Assembly (NCBI RefSeq): GCF_000237925.1
Contig: NW_017386160.1
Location: forward strand, 1 to 64,000
Direction: 5' to 3'
Origin: Schistosoma mansoni
Lineage: Eukaryota > Platyhelminthes > Trematoda > Strigeidida > Schistosomatidae
DNA: 64,000 nt
This document shows, one piece after another, positions 51,401 through 59,646 of the stretch; position 1 is the stretch's first letter, and the number at the start of each line of letters is the position of its first letter. Made by a program: the position numbers and the translations under genes. The notes under the pieces were generated by a model. The model was not told the DNA's origin. It saw nothing but the letters and a program-made list of their open reading frames with translations, and did not search any database.

Positions 51401-54400
51401 TATATTCTTCATTCATATGAAATTGAGAATTACCTGGTGATTAAAATCTCTTTATTATTTGACAGCTGTGTCGAAACGAGCAACGAAGTCAAGTGAGGAA
51501 GACCAATTTATTGCTTAATGCACAATCACATAGCAAATTCATTTAGTATTGTTTGTTTGAATCTTCCCATCGATGTGTTAGGACTGCAACTGGTCAGTCT
51601 CTAATTGGCATATGTGTATACTGTGCGTAATGCCTCGATATAGCCTTAATTCAAGTGGCTATCAGGACTCAGTGGCCGAGTGGATAACATGATGGCGTTT
51701 GAAGCGAAAGGTACTGGGTTCGAGTCACAGAGTGAACATCAACTCTGAGATGCTGGTACATGCTGGTACATCCCCATTAGGACGAAAAGCGCATCAAACT
51801 GGATTGCACTGTTAGCCACTATTCATCTCTGCCTACCAATCACATAGTAATTTATTAAAATATGAAAATCATACATTATTTGAGCATCTTCTTTGATTTT
51901 TCTTTTATAAGCTTGATTGTTCTTTCATTTCTGTTGTTATCTTGATTACTTTCAGTTTTCTTCCCAATTCTCTTCATTTCATTCCTTTTAACTTTCAGTT
52001 TGTAGACATTTCACTTCCAATTGTTGTCACATACTACTTATATCTATCGAAATAAGTAGTATACATTACATTTTTGAATATTGTGCATCAAATGTGAATA
52101 CTGAAGGTTCGTAGAATTCGATATCTCTCCAACTTTATAAGTAGCTTATAAAGTAATCATATGAATATAATTTTTTCTTTTAAACTGTCATATATACAGT
52201 CAGCAGAACCTTTATGCAAGAATTCATGCCCTCATTTATGAATTATTTGTACATGATCTTTATTGTTACTTTGATGATAGATACAAGTTCAATCAAATGA
52301 ACCTTAATGACAATTCAACTTGCATTTTGTTCCTTACAATTATGTAATCACTTTTAATTGCTTAAGATTATTTCTTCATTTGTTCTATCGATCAATATTC
52401 TGTATTACGTAACTTATTTCACAGTTTATTCTTCTATAATTGAAATCATGAGTCAGTTGAAGCTAGATCACGATGGAAAACCTAAAAGCACTGGACGGCC
52501 ATTTCGTCCAATTGTGGGACTTTTCAGCAGTGCGCACCCATTATCCCATCTTGAAGGTCTCGCACGCGAGATTATGGATGCGCACTGATACTGAGGAGTC
52601 CTACAATGGGACGAAACGTGCGTCAAACTGGATTCCACTACTAGCCACTATCCATCTTTGCTTATAATTATTTTGTACATTGTTTTCCCCTCAAAATAAC
52701 TCTTGCATTCATATTGATTCAATTCAATTTGATCATGAATAAGTTTTATTCAGTTGATTGATAATTACTTGGATCCATTTTTATCGATCCAATTATTGAT
52801 TACTTCAAAAAAAGGGGTCAAAGATCATATCTTATAAATGAATCCTATTCAATGATTTATTATATAATAGTTATATGACATTACATTTACATTTAGTTTA
52901 TCTTACAAGGGAAATTACATAAATTCTGTTATTCGAGTGTCTCTCAGTGTACATCTCTTAGATTCAAAATAAGAATAACTTTTAATGAAACAATCAAAGT
53001 GAGTGATTTCTTATTTTCAGAAAGGAGATCATGAATCAATTGAAGCTAGACCACCATGAAAAACCCCATCTGATATGAATCAACATATGCCTACTAGTGA
53101 CTGGCTTCAAGAGTTCTAGTGAGAAGCAGTGACCAGCGGAGTTTAACCAGGTGTGTTGTGAGATAGTAACTCACTGAAGACATAGGTGGATGTGTCACTC
53201 AATTTTGTGGTTTGGTTGATATTAAACATGAACACCATTGGATGCCAGTCAGATCAGTGGTCTAGTGGTTAAGCGCTCGCGCACGTGACTGGTAGATCCT
53301 GGGTTCGGATCTTGCGAGTTGGGGTCGTGGATGCGCACTGCCACTGAGGAGTCCCATAATAGAACGAAACGGCCGTCCAGTGCTTTCAGGTTTTCCATGG
53401 TGGTCTACCTTCAATTGATTCATGATCTCAACTATTAAAATTTCTTATTTTATTGAGTTTTTGTTTAATGATTTATATTCTGTTATAATCTTATTTCTGA
53501 ATTGACTTCAAGTGTTGACATGGTAATATGATTCATAGGTGAAGTGATAAGGTATGTAGATGAATTTTGTCAGTGGGAAATGAAAACCTGGAAAATGATA
53601 GCTGACTATTGTAATTTCACAATCATTAAAATTAGTTGTAAGGGATTCATAAAGTTTATTCATCACTTATCGATGTTGTTTGGGATTTTGTTAGAGACCA
53701 GAAAGTATTGAACAGATGTTTCTCCTCAGTATAGAATTGCTTAGCAATACTTACTGACAGCTTCAAGTTCGCTCCGCGACTTGAAGAACTTGGGTTCGAT
53801 CTCTGGTAAGGTCATAAATTGTAAACTGGGTAGAAGTCTCAACTCATGAAGATATTAGTGTCTAGTCTTCCCTAATTCATAGTGGTGCCCAAGGTTAGGT
53901 CAATCAGTGACTAATACTAAGTATAAATTATTAGGATCCTTGACTTTCAGATTAGAATTCCTCAAGTTCTCGTTCACAATACTTTTGTTCTCATATTGAT
54001 TTTGCATACGATCCTGATGCACAGTTGAACCTTAATTAACCCTCGTTTATAAGCTCTATTTAAACTATATTTGAATTCGGAATTGTATGACTGACTTATT
54101 ACGATATATACAAATCTGTTTACCCCGCTTATACCATAACACCGTTTTTCACTTGTACACTTCGATCAATATATTTGAATAACTCTAATCTGCAACAGGT
54201 CTATCTAAGCTTAAATAATTACTTGACAGTTTCCCCACGGTTATGACACTGGATAACCCTGGTTTGAATACTTCAACGAATATCAATTTCATTCATTGTT
54301 GTTTAACTGTGCCTTCCAGAAGTACTTCGTATAGTCACTCATTAGTACAAGCATAGTTGTCATAAATGATCTGTGCTAACGAATAATGTGAGTTATAGGG

Positions 54401-55161
54401 ATTCGCTGACCAATCTCACAAGGAATTCAATTCTCTTGTAGATTGTTGTTAATGTACTTCGTCAAAACACGTGATTATATTCATTGGGGATTTGCATAAC
54501 TCTTTTCCTTCTAATAGATGAATGAAATCTTCACAGCATCTATTGATGAGACACAGACTATCCAAAAATCAATCAACAACGTGGTAAATACTAGAAACCA
54601 ACAACACCAAATCACTATGATAGATGAGCAGTCACTGAATTCTCTGCCTATCGGAATGAATCTATCCCAAGAAATTCTAAAACTGGTCATGTCTTTATAT
54701 GCTTTGAAACTGCCAATTCATTCGATACACAAAGATAATAAAGCTACTCAGACTGAAGATCTAACAGATACATCACTTATCTCAGGTTATACTGGACTAT
54801 CATCAAGATGTGTGAGTATTTCGCAAATGGCCGCCAGTATATTCAGTTCAGATACAAAAAATTCAATGAATGATAGTCAAGAAAATAAATCATGTCCATT
54901 TATTCGAGTTGTAACGCATAAAAATGGTATACTCGTTCATTTAGGCCAACTGATCAGTATATCTGAGGATCAGAGATCATTTATTATGCGCAATGTGATT
55001 AGTTTCGATCCGTTAAGAGTGAATGAACGAAAAATTTCAACATTAAAACCAGCGGAAATTCTTGCCCTCACTGAATCCAAACTTCAAAGTCAACATGGTA
55101 AAAGAGGAAATTTATTATCTGATTATTTACAAAATCATATGATGTTTAATGTTACAGAGAA
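39336..55161 (+). CDS. C2orf81-like protein gene, 3' end not found
   Basis: Exons 39336-39439, 39471-39633, 39674-39743 and 39782-39917 join in frame at GT/AG sites and encode SRSKAEKGKN, VIPGKASESEW, YLNNQLIPFTVYQASLCLMQ, CDQGEPN..NPEWFEDE and RIDSWAQGAISK. These align in order with vertebrate C2orf81 (TRSKAEK, VPGRLSEAEW, CIPFT, DEGE..DPTW, DSWAQG). The function of that family is poorly known; I assign none. Later candidate exons are 41974-42104, 44764-44952 and 54518-55161. The 42104 donor (phase 1) does not fit the 44764 acceptor (phase 0), so a short exon of length 3n+2 is missing between them or the model is wrong there. Early introns are 31, 40 and 38 nt; later ones 2-9.6 kb and full of SINEs. 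No stop codon reached. Confidence 0.72.
39471..39633 (+). CDS. C2orf81-like exon 2
   Basis: Encodes NELIEDDLAEKTCYDIVKD, DESLSAIYQIYLNN and QLIPFTVYQASLCLMQYID. Donor GTAACT, phase 0. The reading frame stays open into the intron by chance. Confidence 0.8.
39674..39743 (+). CDS. C2orf81-like exon 3
   Basis: Acceptor AACATAG, chosen because the CAG eleven bases upstream gives the wrong frame. Encodes LEFMSCDQGEP and NPEWFEDE. Donor GTACGT. The 40-nt intron before it and the 38-nt intron after it are both tiny. Confidence 0.78.
39782..39917 (+). CDS. C2orf81-like exon 4
   Basis: Acceptor TTTGTTAG. Encodes AESSRIDSWAQGAISKTYYA to NSFIHK. Donor GTAGGT, phase 2. Confidence 0.78.
39918..41422 (+). 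other. C2orf81-like intron 4, left part
   Basis: AT-rich intron. No recurring repeat or coding signal seen; a 68-codon frame at 40446 looks like chance. Confidence 0.4.
41715..41720 (+). promoter_or_regulatory. TATA box of LTR-B copy 4
   Basis: TATAAA in GGTATATAAACCCAG, conserved in the other family B copies (for example GTTTATATATCAG inverted at 4685). Confidence 0.5.
41852..41857 (+). terminator. AATAAA poly(A) signal of LTR-B copy 4
   Basis: AATAAA in GATCAATAAATTCATTTCTC, followed by a T/C-rich stretch. Confidence 0.5.
41974..42104 (+). CDS. C2orf81-like exon 5 (probable)
   Basis: Acceptor TTATTTTCAG. Lysine-rich: NEDVSENKAIRKEHTTD, SIQKKKPKKLKNN. Phase agrees with exon 4. Ends AAGG before GTAAAT, phase 1. 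Confidence 0.6.
42300..42645 (+). repeat. Dispersed repeat family C, copy 3
   Basis: Shares ACACTCTTTAT, TACTACCACCGCTAA, GTGCTAACGAGGTATGTCAA and CCTACGTTGTAGCTGACTTA with 1-307. Confidence 0.6.
42900..43059 (-). mobile_element. SINE-1, head cut by assembly gap
   Basis: + strand GAAAACCTGGAAGCACTGGA through the B box inverse GATTCGAACCCAGGACC to AGCACTTAACC, then the 200-N gap. Hammerhead core reads CTAAGTA in place of CTGAGGA, so it should be inactive. Confidence 0.8.
43060..43259. other. Assembly gap (200 N)
   Basis: N run beginning inside a SINE-1 tRNA-like head. Confidence 1.
43545..44063 (+). mobile_element. Family A retroposon, copy 7 (near full length)
   Basis: From CTCCAAATGTTCTGGTACGC to GTGTTTAAATAAATAAATAA. 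In the C2orf81-like intron. Confidence 0.8.
44284..44605 (+). mobile_element. SINE-2 with hammerhead, preceded by an inverted module
   Basis: 44441-44605: GTGGCTATCAGGACTCAGTA, A-box-like GCTGAGTGGATAACG, B-box-like GGGTGCAAGTCCC, the hammerhead, then CCACTGCTAGATCTTATCCA. The 44284-44410 stretch is the usual 5' module in reverse orientation, so two insertions or a rearrangement. Confidence 0.8.
44525..44569 (+). ncRNA. Type-I hammerhead ribozyme (SINE-2), stem I with one mismatch
   Basis: Stem I ATCCAG / CTGTAT (one C-T mismatch), CTGACGA, stem II GTCC / GGAC with loop CAAACA, GAAA, stem III ACGCGCGT, cleavage GTC. The core is complete; the mismatch in stem I may slow it. Confidence 0.8.
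44764..44952 (+). CDS. C2orf81-like later exon (probable)
   Basis: Open between acceptor ACTATAG and donor GTAAGT. Encodes RTTNCSFELTNTTITPDVIR and DLVAGVTISDGEHLKIGQLR. Both ends phase 0. Coding look and splice sites are good; membership in this gene is inferred from strand and position. Confidence 0.55.
45057..45200 (-). mobile_element. SINE-2 fragment, GAAG subfamily
   Basis: + strand GCTAGCAGTGGAATCCAG, TTTGACGCGCGACACTTCGT, GGGACTCGTCAG, then GGGACTCGAACCCAGTACCT. The minus-strand core is CTGACGA ... GAAG with AAA inserted after GTC, which unpairs stem I. Confidence 0.75.
45355..45475 (-). mobile_element. Family A 5' fragment
   Basis: AGGCAATGAGTAGGACTTTC through ATCGGCCTTATCAGAGCATT, matching the 5' end of family A in reverse; diverged. 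Confidence 0.55.
45584..45735. mobile_element. SINE-1 fold-back remnant
   Basis: Inverted SINE-1 3' half (GAAGCTAGACCACCATGG to CAGCAGTGCGCG), then directly GGGATCGTGGATG and the forward 3' terminus TGATTTCAACTATGAAAA. The tRNA heads of a head-to-head pair have been lost. Core GAAA is CAAA. Confidence 0.65.
45955..46115 (+). repeat. Unclassified dispersed repeat fragment
   Basis: TGGTGGAGAAGATTTGTAGC, CAGGTGGATGCTTCGGGTAC and AAGCTCCACGACCAAACCAT look like text I associate with the 5' part of a fluke LINE, but no second copy in the window allows a check. Confidence 0.35.
46116..46854. other. Intronic DNA, unassigned
   Basis: No repeat or coding feature recognised. Confidence 0.35.
46855..47275. 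mobile_element. SINE-1 head-to-head inverted pair
   Basis: Left arm inverted from 46855 (CATGAGTCGATTGAAATTAG) through its tRNA head and CACTAGACCACTGAGCCGG to about 47090. Right arm forward from about 47100 (GTAGGTCCTGAGTTCGAATC) to TGACTCAAGATTTCAAATAT. Left hammerhead: TTGAGGA core with the stem I pair CACTC/GAGTG. Right: CTGGGGA core. Both lack one invariant base. Confidence 0.8.
47455..47720 (+). mobile_element. SINE-1, old degenerate copy with 5' module
   Basis: Module (AAGATGTCGTGACCAGTGGA), head (GGCTCAATGATCTAGAGATT), GGTTCTGAGTTTGATTACC (B box decayed), then CACTGCTGACGAGTCTCATG, GAAACGGCAGTCCAATGC and TCTAGCTT. Core CTGACGA/GAAA is still present but stem II is broken. Confidence 0.6.
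48110..48300 (+). mobile_element. SINE-1, very degenerate copy
   Basis: GGTTAGTAGTCTACAGGTTA, GAGAGATCATGGATGTACAC, AAGGAGTC, GATGAAATGGGCATCCAGAG, CTTCCAGGT. Pattern clear, every motif altered. Confidence 0.5.
48360..48450 (-). mobile_element. SINE-2, very degenerate fragment
   Basis: TGTTTCATCCTATTCCGAAC, TCATCAGCTAGATGTA and ACTTCAACCCAGTACCTTT correspond to the inverted SINE-2 body (TTTCGTCCTATTTGGGACTC ... GAACCCAGTACC). Confidence 0.45.
48725..48975 (+). pseudogene. RTE/SR2-like RT fragment, highly decayed
   Basis: Across frames: VLCLDPKIKFVFFDR (cf. LDLKAAFDS..R), then KCVYLVKAL, VYDEMSLK, and LIYPILFNLFTDVL (cf. P.SPFLFNF..D). Same region as 7060-7560 but much older. Confidence 0.55.
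49117..49260 (+). mobile_element. SINE-3: tRNA-like head with hammerhead-like core
   Basis: GCCCAAATAGCTCAGTGG (A-box-like), GTGATCGAATCC (B-box-like), then CTGACGA (49182-49188), stem II GTGC/GCAC, GAAG, and GTC before CAGAGT. Same plan as SINE-1 and SINE-2 but a different sequence. Stem I does not pair, and GAAG replaces GAAA. Confidence 0.6.
49722..49730. repeat. G9 homopolymer
   Basis: A run of nine or ten G next to TTG; a likely sequencing weak point, not a functional call. Confidence 0.7.
49869..50345 (-). pseudogene. RTE-like ORF2 C-terminus with Trp codons turned to stops
   Basis: The minus strand reads KIVLLYGAETWRTMKAIIQK, FINSCLCKILRIR, then a stop, PDTISNKLL, a stop, ETTNQIPEEEEIRKKRWK, a stop, IGYTLRKSPNCVTRQALT, a stop, NPEGQSRRGRPENTL, RRMNKSWIELERKAQDRV and GGLCSIGSNRRK before TAA at 49871-49869. 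This is the RTE ORF2 tail. In the family the stop positions are Trp (IRW, LLW, KRWKW, LTW). The hydrophobic frames on + are shadows. Confidence 0.85.
50346..50999. other. Intronic DNA, unassigned
   Basis: Follows the RTE fragment (possibly more of it upstream on the minus strand). No further motif seen. Confidence 0.35.
51000..51330 (-). mobile_element. SINE-1 with core-complete hammerhead and 5' module
   Basis: Minus strand: module (51330-51200, with TCCACTGGTCACTGCTTCTC), tRNA-like head (GGCTCAATGGTCTATCGGTT, GTCCTGGTTTCAAATCTTGC), hammerhead, then AGGTTTTCCATGGTGGTCTA. The B box is eroded but the ribozyme is kept. Confidence 0.82.
51055..51098 (-). ncRNA. Type-I hammerhead ribozyme (SINE-1), core intact
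   Basis: Read on minus: stem I CACTG / CAGTG (5 pairs), CTGAGGA, stem II GTCC / AGGC (G-C, U.G, C-G), GAAA, stem III ACGGCCGT (short), cleavage triplet GTC. All core bases are kept; stem II is weakened from the family GTCC/GGAC. Confidence 0.75.
51535..51840 (+). mobile_element. SINE-2 with module and tRNA head; hammerhead deleted
   Basis: Full 5' module (AGTATTGTTTGTTTGAATCT ... GCATATGTGTATACTGTGCG), head GGCTATCAGGACTCAGTGGC, CGAGTGGATAAC, B box GGGTTCGAGTCAC, then GCTGGTACATCCCCATTAGG where CTGACGA and half of stem II are missing, GAAA, and TCAAACTGGATTGC. Shows the complete unit layout. Confidence 0.8.
51841..52436. other. Intronic AT-rich DNA
   Basis: No feature recognised. A T/C-rich stretch lies at 51890-52010. 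Confidence 0.35.
52437..52665. mobile_element. SINE-1 fold-back that switches into SINE-2
   Basis: Inverted SINE-1 3' half (52437-52560), then forward SINE-1 (GCGAGATTATGGATGCGCAC, CTGAGGAGTCC, GGGACGAAACG). Right after GACGAAACG it becomes the SINE-2 3' end (CTGGATTCCACTACTAGCCA, CTATCCATCTTTGCTTA). Hammerhead cores: inverted arm CTGAAAA (altered); forward arm core complete but stem I unpaired. Confidence 0.75.
52666..53025. other. Intronic AT-rich DNA
   Basis: No feature recognised. Confidence 0.4.
53026..53450 (+). mobile_element. SINE-1 with module; best tRNA-like head
   Basis: 53026-53065 is a short inverted 3' end (TGAAGCTAGACCACCATG). 53100-53222 is the module (AGAAGCAGTGACCAGCGGAG). 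53240-53450 is the forward SINE: GATCAGTGGTCTAGTGGTTA (A box), CCTGGGTTCGGATCTTGC (B box), GTGGATGCGCACTG, an extra CCA, CTGAGGAGTCCC, GAAACGGCCGTCCAGTGC, TTCCATGGTGGTCTACC. The CCA insertion between stem I and the core should block folding. Confidence 0.8.
53451..54517. other. Intronic DNA before the 54.5-kb exon
   Basis: No recurring repeat seen. A short stretch near 53765-53800 (GACTTGAAGAACTTGGGTTC) vaguely resembles a tRNA-like B box. Confidence 0.35.
54518..55161 (+). CDS. Large exon, probably of the C2orf81-like gene
   Basis: An open 214-codon exon between acceptor CTTCTAATAG and donor GTAAGT (phase 2 end). Text such as NLSQEILKLVMSLYALKLPI, ATQTEDLTDTSLI, VVTHKNGILVHLGQLISISE and ISTLKPAEILALTESKL. 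No domain recognised; Ser/Thr/Gln-rich at the start. Phase 0 at its start agrees with the 44952 donor. It could instead belong to another gene whose first exon opens here (its first codon is ATG). Confidence 0.6.
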
Positions 55162-55234
55162 GTAAGTTTGCAAGTTTTATTCTTTCTTGATGTGTGACAC
55201 TTTGGTAAATTGTTGTTTTCTTTATATTAACTCT

Positions 55235-55860
55235 CGTTCCCGACCGTTGCTGCTACCCTGACGTGGTAGACGGGCTTGTCTATCGTGCTGAACCAATCGA
55301 CCTATACTGGTTGGAATAATCGTTCCTCAAGGTCCTACCATGCCAGGCAGGTCGGTTGAAGAGCTGTAAGACTAAAAGCAGCAATCCCAAGATCCGAAGA
55401 TGAAGTCGTACTGCCGACTATACAGAGGTGTGACAGCAGTAAGGTGTTTCCTTCAGACAACCAGCATAACAGCGACGCTGCCTCCCCACAAGGAGGGGTG
55501 GGGTTAGAAAAGGCTGATCCTAAAAATGCACACCTCTCCTTATCCCACGGATTTCCGTCTCCGGCGGTAAGGTCCTTTGAAGAACGGAGCTAACACGTCA
55601 AAAATCCCCCACAAGAAGGCCATGCGTGACCGGTGTCAAGCAGTTGTCCCTTGAGCACTGCGGTCACCCTCCCAGGTCGTTAAGACCAGCACTAATGCAA
55701 CTTCCTTTTCAGGTCCCTCAAGAAATACCCTTCCACGGTGTGGGCAACCGGGAAGTGATATTAGCCCTCATACCCGTAACTGCACACGAGACCAAGTTGG
55801 TCACATTCAAATCCTTCCTACACCTCCTAATAACTCTCTTATCTCCACAACTAACCCTTC
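55235..55860. repeat. GC-rich dispersed-repeat-like block
   Basis: Base composition jumps from AT-rich to about 50% GC (CCTGACGTGGTAGACGGGCT, GCTGCCTCCCCACAAGGAGG, TTCCGTCTCCGGCGGTAAGG). Frames on + from 55626 have no domain. It resembles text I associate with 5' regions of fluke non-LTR elements; no second copy in the window. Ends at a gap. Confidence 0.45.
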
Positions 55861-56060
55861 NNNNNNNNNNNNNNNNNNNNNNNNNNNNNNNNNNNNNNNN
55901 NNNNNNNNNNNNNNNNNNNNNNNNNNNNNNNNNNNNNNNNNNNNNNNNNNNNNNNNNNNNNNNNNNNNNNNNNNNNNNNNNNNNNNNNNNNNNNNNNNNN
56001 NNNNNNNNNNNNNNNNNNNNNNNNNNNNNNNNNNNNNNNNNNNNNNNNNNNNNNNNNNNN
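55861..56060. other. Assembly gap (200 N)
   Basis: N run between the GC-rich block and a family A copy. Confidence 1.
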
Positions 56061-56280
56061 CCATGGGACTGCATCTCCTTACGATGCTCCACTGCCTTTT
56101 GGATCAGATCTTTAGATCAAAGGCTCTAGGTGTGGTCCCCTAAGAAAACCACCTGCTTCGGTTTGGGCACCTGGGCAGTATCACAGCCCTAACATAAATC
56201 AAATGAGATTTGTGCGGCGCATATGTAACTGGTGCTTCCTTGTACCAATATTTATGTGTTAAAATAAATAAATAAATAAA
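56061..56280 (+). mobile_element. Family A retroposon, copy 8 (3' half)
   Basis: From CCATGGGACTGCATCTCC to the (TAAA)n tail at 56280; the 5' half lies in the gap. Confidence 0.8.
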
Positions 56281-57034
56281 ACGACTCCTAATCCGATCCC
56301 TTCTCAAGTTGTCTAAAGAATAGTCCTATCATATCACCTTCATTCCGAGTGAATAAAAATTAGTTTTGCACTCCCAAAGTCATTTGACAATCATCAAAAG
56401 TCGTCAATAGAACACATCTCTGTTAACAATTATTCAGCAAACTAGTATCAGTATTAAAATGATTTGCAACTTTGGTGAATAGACAATCGTAATTGGATTT
56501 TCCTCCGAACGAATTAGTCTATCAACGTCATTGTCAGAAGAACACGGGTAGGCAACAATAAGTTCGCTTCTCAAGTATCCGTTTGTTATCTAAAGTTCAT
56601 TATTATTTGCTTTTTATTTGGATTAAAGTGTTACTTACTTACTGGTTAGCGTTTTTTTAGCGAGTTGGTTTTCTACGGGATGAGGTCGCTAACCCCATGC
56701 CCAACCCTTCTCCTTTACCCGGGCTTGAGACCGGCAGTAGCCCCCAGAGGAACTACAGGCGGAGTGTGTCTACATTCATAAATAGCAACAACAGAAATAG
56801 TAAGGTATTACTAAGTAGATAGACGAAATGAGAGTACCCTCAGTATTCATATAAGAGCATAATTAAACAAATCTTCTTGTGAACACTCACCTGAAGCGAT
56901 AAAATCAAAACATCAAAGTTTAGAAACAAGTCAATTTAATTGAACATTGAACTAGTTTTACTCACTTCGTTTCTTTCAAGAAAAGGAAAAAAGAAGCATA
57001 AGAATGACTGAACATTAATTCAAAGTTATTTTGT
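56281..57034. other. Unassigned, with a GC-rich segment
   Basis: A GC-rich segment at 56640-56775 (GGATGAGGTCGCTAACCCCA, TTTACCCGGGCTTGAGACCG) looks like another LINE-derived fragment. The right part should be the G-gamma 3' flank. Confidence 0.35.
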
Positions 57035-57040
57035 TTTATT
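57035..57040 (-). promoter_or_regulatory. Poly(A) signal AATAAA of the G-gamma gene
   Basis: AATAAA on the minus strand about 19 bases beyond the stop codon. Confidence 0.65.
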
Positions 57041-57058
57041 ATTCATTTACTAAATTGC

Positions 57059-57259
57059 CTAAATCACCACACATCCACCTTTTTCTTGGAATGGATTATC
57101 TTTCTTACTAGCAAATCCTGAAACTAAACAATCTTTATCACGATTCTGTTCCATATACACAATCATTTCTTGTACACATTCAGAGACAGGACGACGATTT
57201 AAATTTGCTTCTTGACGTAATTGTTCAACTAGTTTACGTTGTTGACTTAAAGTTGACAT
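57059..57259 (-). CDS. Heterotrimeric G-protein gamma subunit
   Basis: G-gamma forms an obligate dimer with G-beta and anchors it to the membrane in receptor signalling. The whole protein (66 aa) is in one exon: start MSTLSQQRKLVEQLRQEAN (coiled coil that pairs with G-beta), NRRPVSECVQEMIVYMEQN, then NPFQEKGG and the C-terminal CaaX box CVVI (Cys prenylated, last three residues removed in known family members). Length is typical (65-75 aa). The terminal Ile does not tell farnesyl from geranylgeranyl. A 5' UTR intron may exist upstream. The minus-strand gene lies beyond the last exon seen of the + strand C2orf81-like gene, so it may be nested in or downstream of it. Confidence 0.93.
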   Translation of the reverse strand: MSTLSQQRKLVEQLRQEANLNRRPVSECVQEMIVYMEQNRDKDCLVSGFASKKDNPFQEKGGCVVI

Positions 57260-57942
57260 ATTTGTATTTTGACTAGACTGTCACTTTTGTTCAATGATAA
57301 ATCCTTTAAGACAAAGAAGCAAAACAGACCAATATGTAGGATCGATTGTACTATTGTCAACATAAACATTTAAAGGTTATAAATATTATTTAAATAGAGA
57401 GAAGTCAGCTAATGGAGTCAGTTCATGGATCGCTAGATTGAACCTTGTTCCATCTAACTGATTGGACCAACGTCGCAGTATCAGTCGATGGCTTTCAAGT
57501 GTTTATTGTGAATATTAGTCCGTAATTAGGGGAGAGTGTATTTATCAATAACTGTCAATATTAGCTAATCTGTACTTAGTAAAATCATTAAGATACATCA
57601 ATCAAAGTAGTTTCAATGAAGCTGTATGGGTTTCAATGATTATGTAAGGATGGCTTGTTGGTAAACTCTAGGAAGCCTTAAGAAGCTCAGAAAGAGCCGA
57701 AGACATTCCATTCAATCACTGCTAGGGGAATATTCTAGAATGTCGACGTGTAGCTTCCCCATTGGATGGATAAGAAATGACCCTTTGTGTCTATTGGTTG
57801 GTCGAAATGATGATCTACTCTCAGTCAAAAAACTATAAGTACATGAGATTTCTGTACTATATTTTGACACTGCTTTGGGGAACAAACCTTCCTACTACTA
57901 GCCCTCTGGCCTCTCTCTTGGCACGTTGAGGGTTCGATCGTT
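57260..57942. other. Upstream of G-gamma
   Basis: Presumed promoter side. Near the gap GGCACGTTGAGGGTTCGATC resembles a Pol III B box, possibly another tRNA-like repeat cut by the gap. Confidence 0.35.
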
Positions 57943-58142
57943 NNNNNNNNNNNNNNNNNNNNNNNNNNNNNNNNNNNNNNNNNNNNNNNNNNNNNNNNNN
58001 NNNNNNNNNNNNNNNNNNNNNNNNNNNNNNNNNNNNNNNNNNNNNNNNNNNNNNNNNNNNNNNNNNNNNNNNNNNNNNNNNNNNNNNNNNNNNNNNNNNN
58101 NNNNNNNNNNNNNNNNNNNNNNNNNNNNNNNNNNNNNNNNNN
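57943..58142. other. Assembly gap (200 N)
   Basis: N run. Confidence 1.
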
Positions 58143-59646
58143 TTGTTGTCCTCTATCACCTCATTCTATCTCATTAATCATATAATATGGTATTCTATTG
58201 TATCTATACTCTATAGTCAGTGTATTATGAATCTTACTTAGACTAAAACATACCGCTTTCTAATAATAAGTTGTTGTTTATGTGACTGACAATCATCTAC
58301 ACATATTGACACGTGCGTGCAAAATAAAGATGAGTGAAATTCTCATTTTACAAAACAATACTACTTTACTAAACAGAAAATGTAGTGAAACAAATCTTTT
58401 GGCATCCGATTCACAGAAGGTCTTGCTCCACTAATGAATAAATACTGTAACCATTTACCATCCAATTTCAAATGAGTTTGGTGGTCGTTTTCTCATATAA
58501 TCATCTACTTTTCACGTCCTAACTTTATCAGTCCATGTAACGCTCATTGATAAGTTCGATTCTTTGAGACTCGACAAGTTATAGCGTCCAGCGTATTTTG
58601 GTCTATGAATGAGGCTGTGGTCAATCATTCTGATGATATAATCCACATCACGTTTTCTGTATGGTCTTATATCAATCACTGTGACGGATGAACTCATCTT
58701 CACCCGATATTCTGGATGAATACATTTCACCGTTCATTAAATGTATGTGTTTCATTGAATACTAATTAAGACTGGATGTCATGACTCAGCGAGATCGATC
58801 AAAATTTATGTGAGGTTCAATGTACTGTGACATGCTCTTTTTGATCCTGAAATTCGTATTCATTTCTCAACAGAATTCAAATGGATTTTTTGTAAGGAAG
58901 CATTGGTTATTGAATATGTAAATTGCATGTCAGGTATTTCCTGTCTCGACCTTTGCAATTTCATATTTTTAGATGATTTTATTAAGGAGATATTTTAATT
59001 GAGTGAGACTATAATCGCTGTTTGAATGCTGTTGGCAGAAAACCATGAAGTTAGGTTTTGTGGTAGTTGCTACAAGTCAGTAAAGTGTACTCTCGATCTT
59101 GATGTAACTATTACTGCTCGTGTGATCCAAACTCAGATCACTCAACTTTGCAGCATGAGAATCAACTGCTACGCTACTCGAAACACAACTGACATATTGT
59201 AGGACACAGATGTTTATATTTATTGATCGAAGCACAATTGTTGATGTCCTGTTCGTCTAGTGATTGAATACATATGGAATTCTGTCGATCGAGTGTTTTA
59301 GCTATACTACTACTTATTAGTAACTAGTCATTATTAATTTTATGATCAAAATGACCTGTTGGGACAATTTCATATAGGTAGTTTGTATTTGACAATATTC
59401 AGACGTTCCATGCAACTTTCCTTATTTATAAATTTTACTGAAGTAAGGGCAGCCAATGTAGCAGAACATCATGAATTCACTATATTTTGCGGTTTCTCCC
59501 TAGCTGCTTACGAATTTATAAAATGATTGTTAATAGGTCTTCATCTGTTTGACAGTGATCATTGTGTTGATGTCTTCAAGTCGTTCAAGATAATAATAGA
59601 CAAAGAACGTGAAATCTACTGTGGTTTGAAACGACAACTGGCATAA
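58143..59646. other. Repeat-poor unassigned DNA
   Basis: None of the window's repeat families is visible. A 72-codon minus-strand frame (58512-58730) has no recognised domain. Confidence 0.35.

Noticed and set aside
53240-53320. tRNA gene
   Set aside because: A and B boxes are clear, but no cloverleaf with paired acceptor and anticodon stems can be drawn; it is the head of SINE-1. The same applies to SINE-2 and SINE-3 heads.
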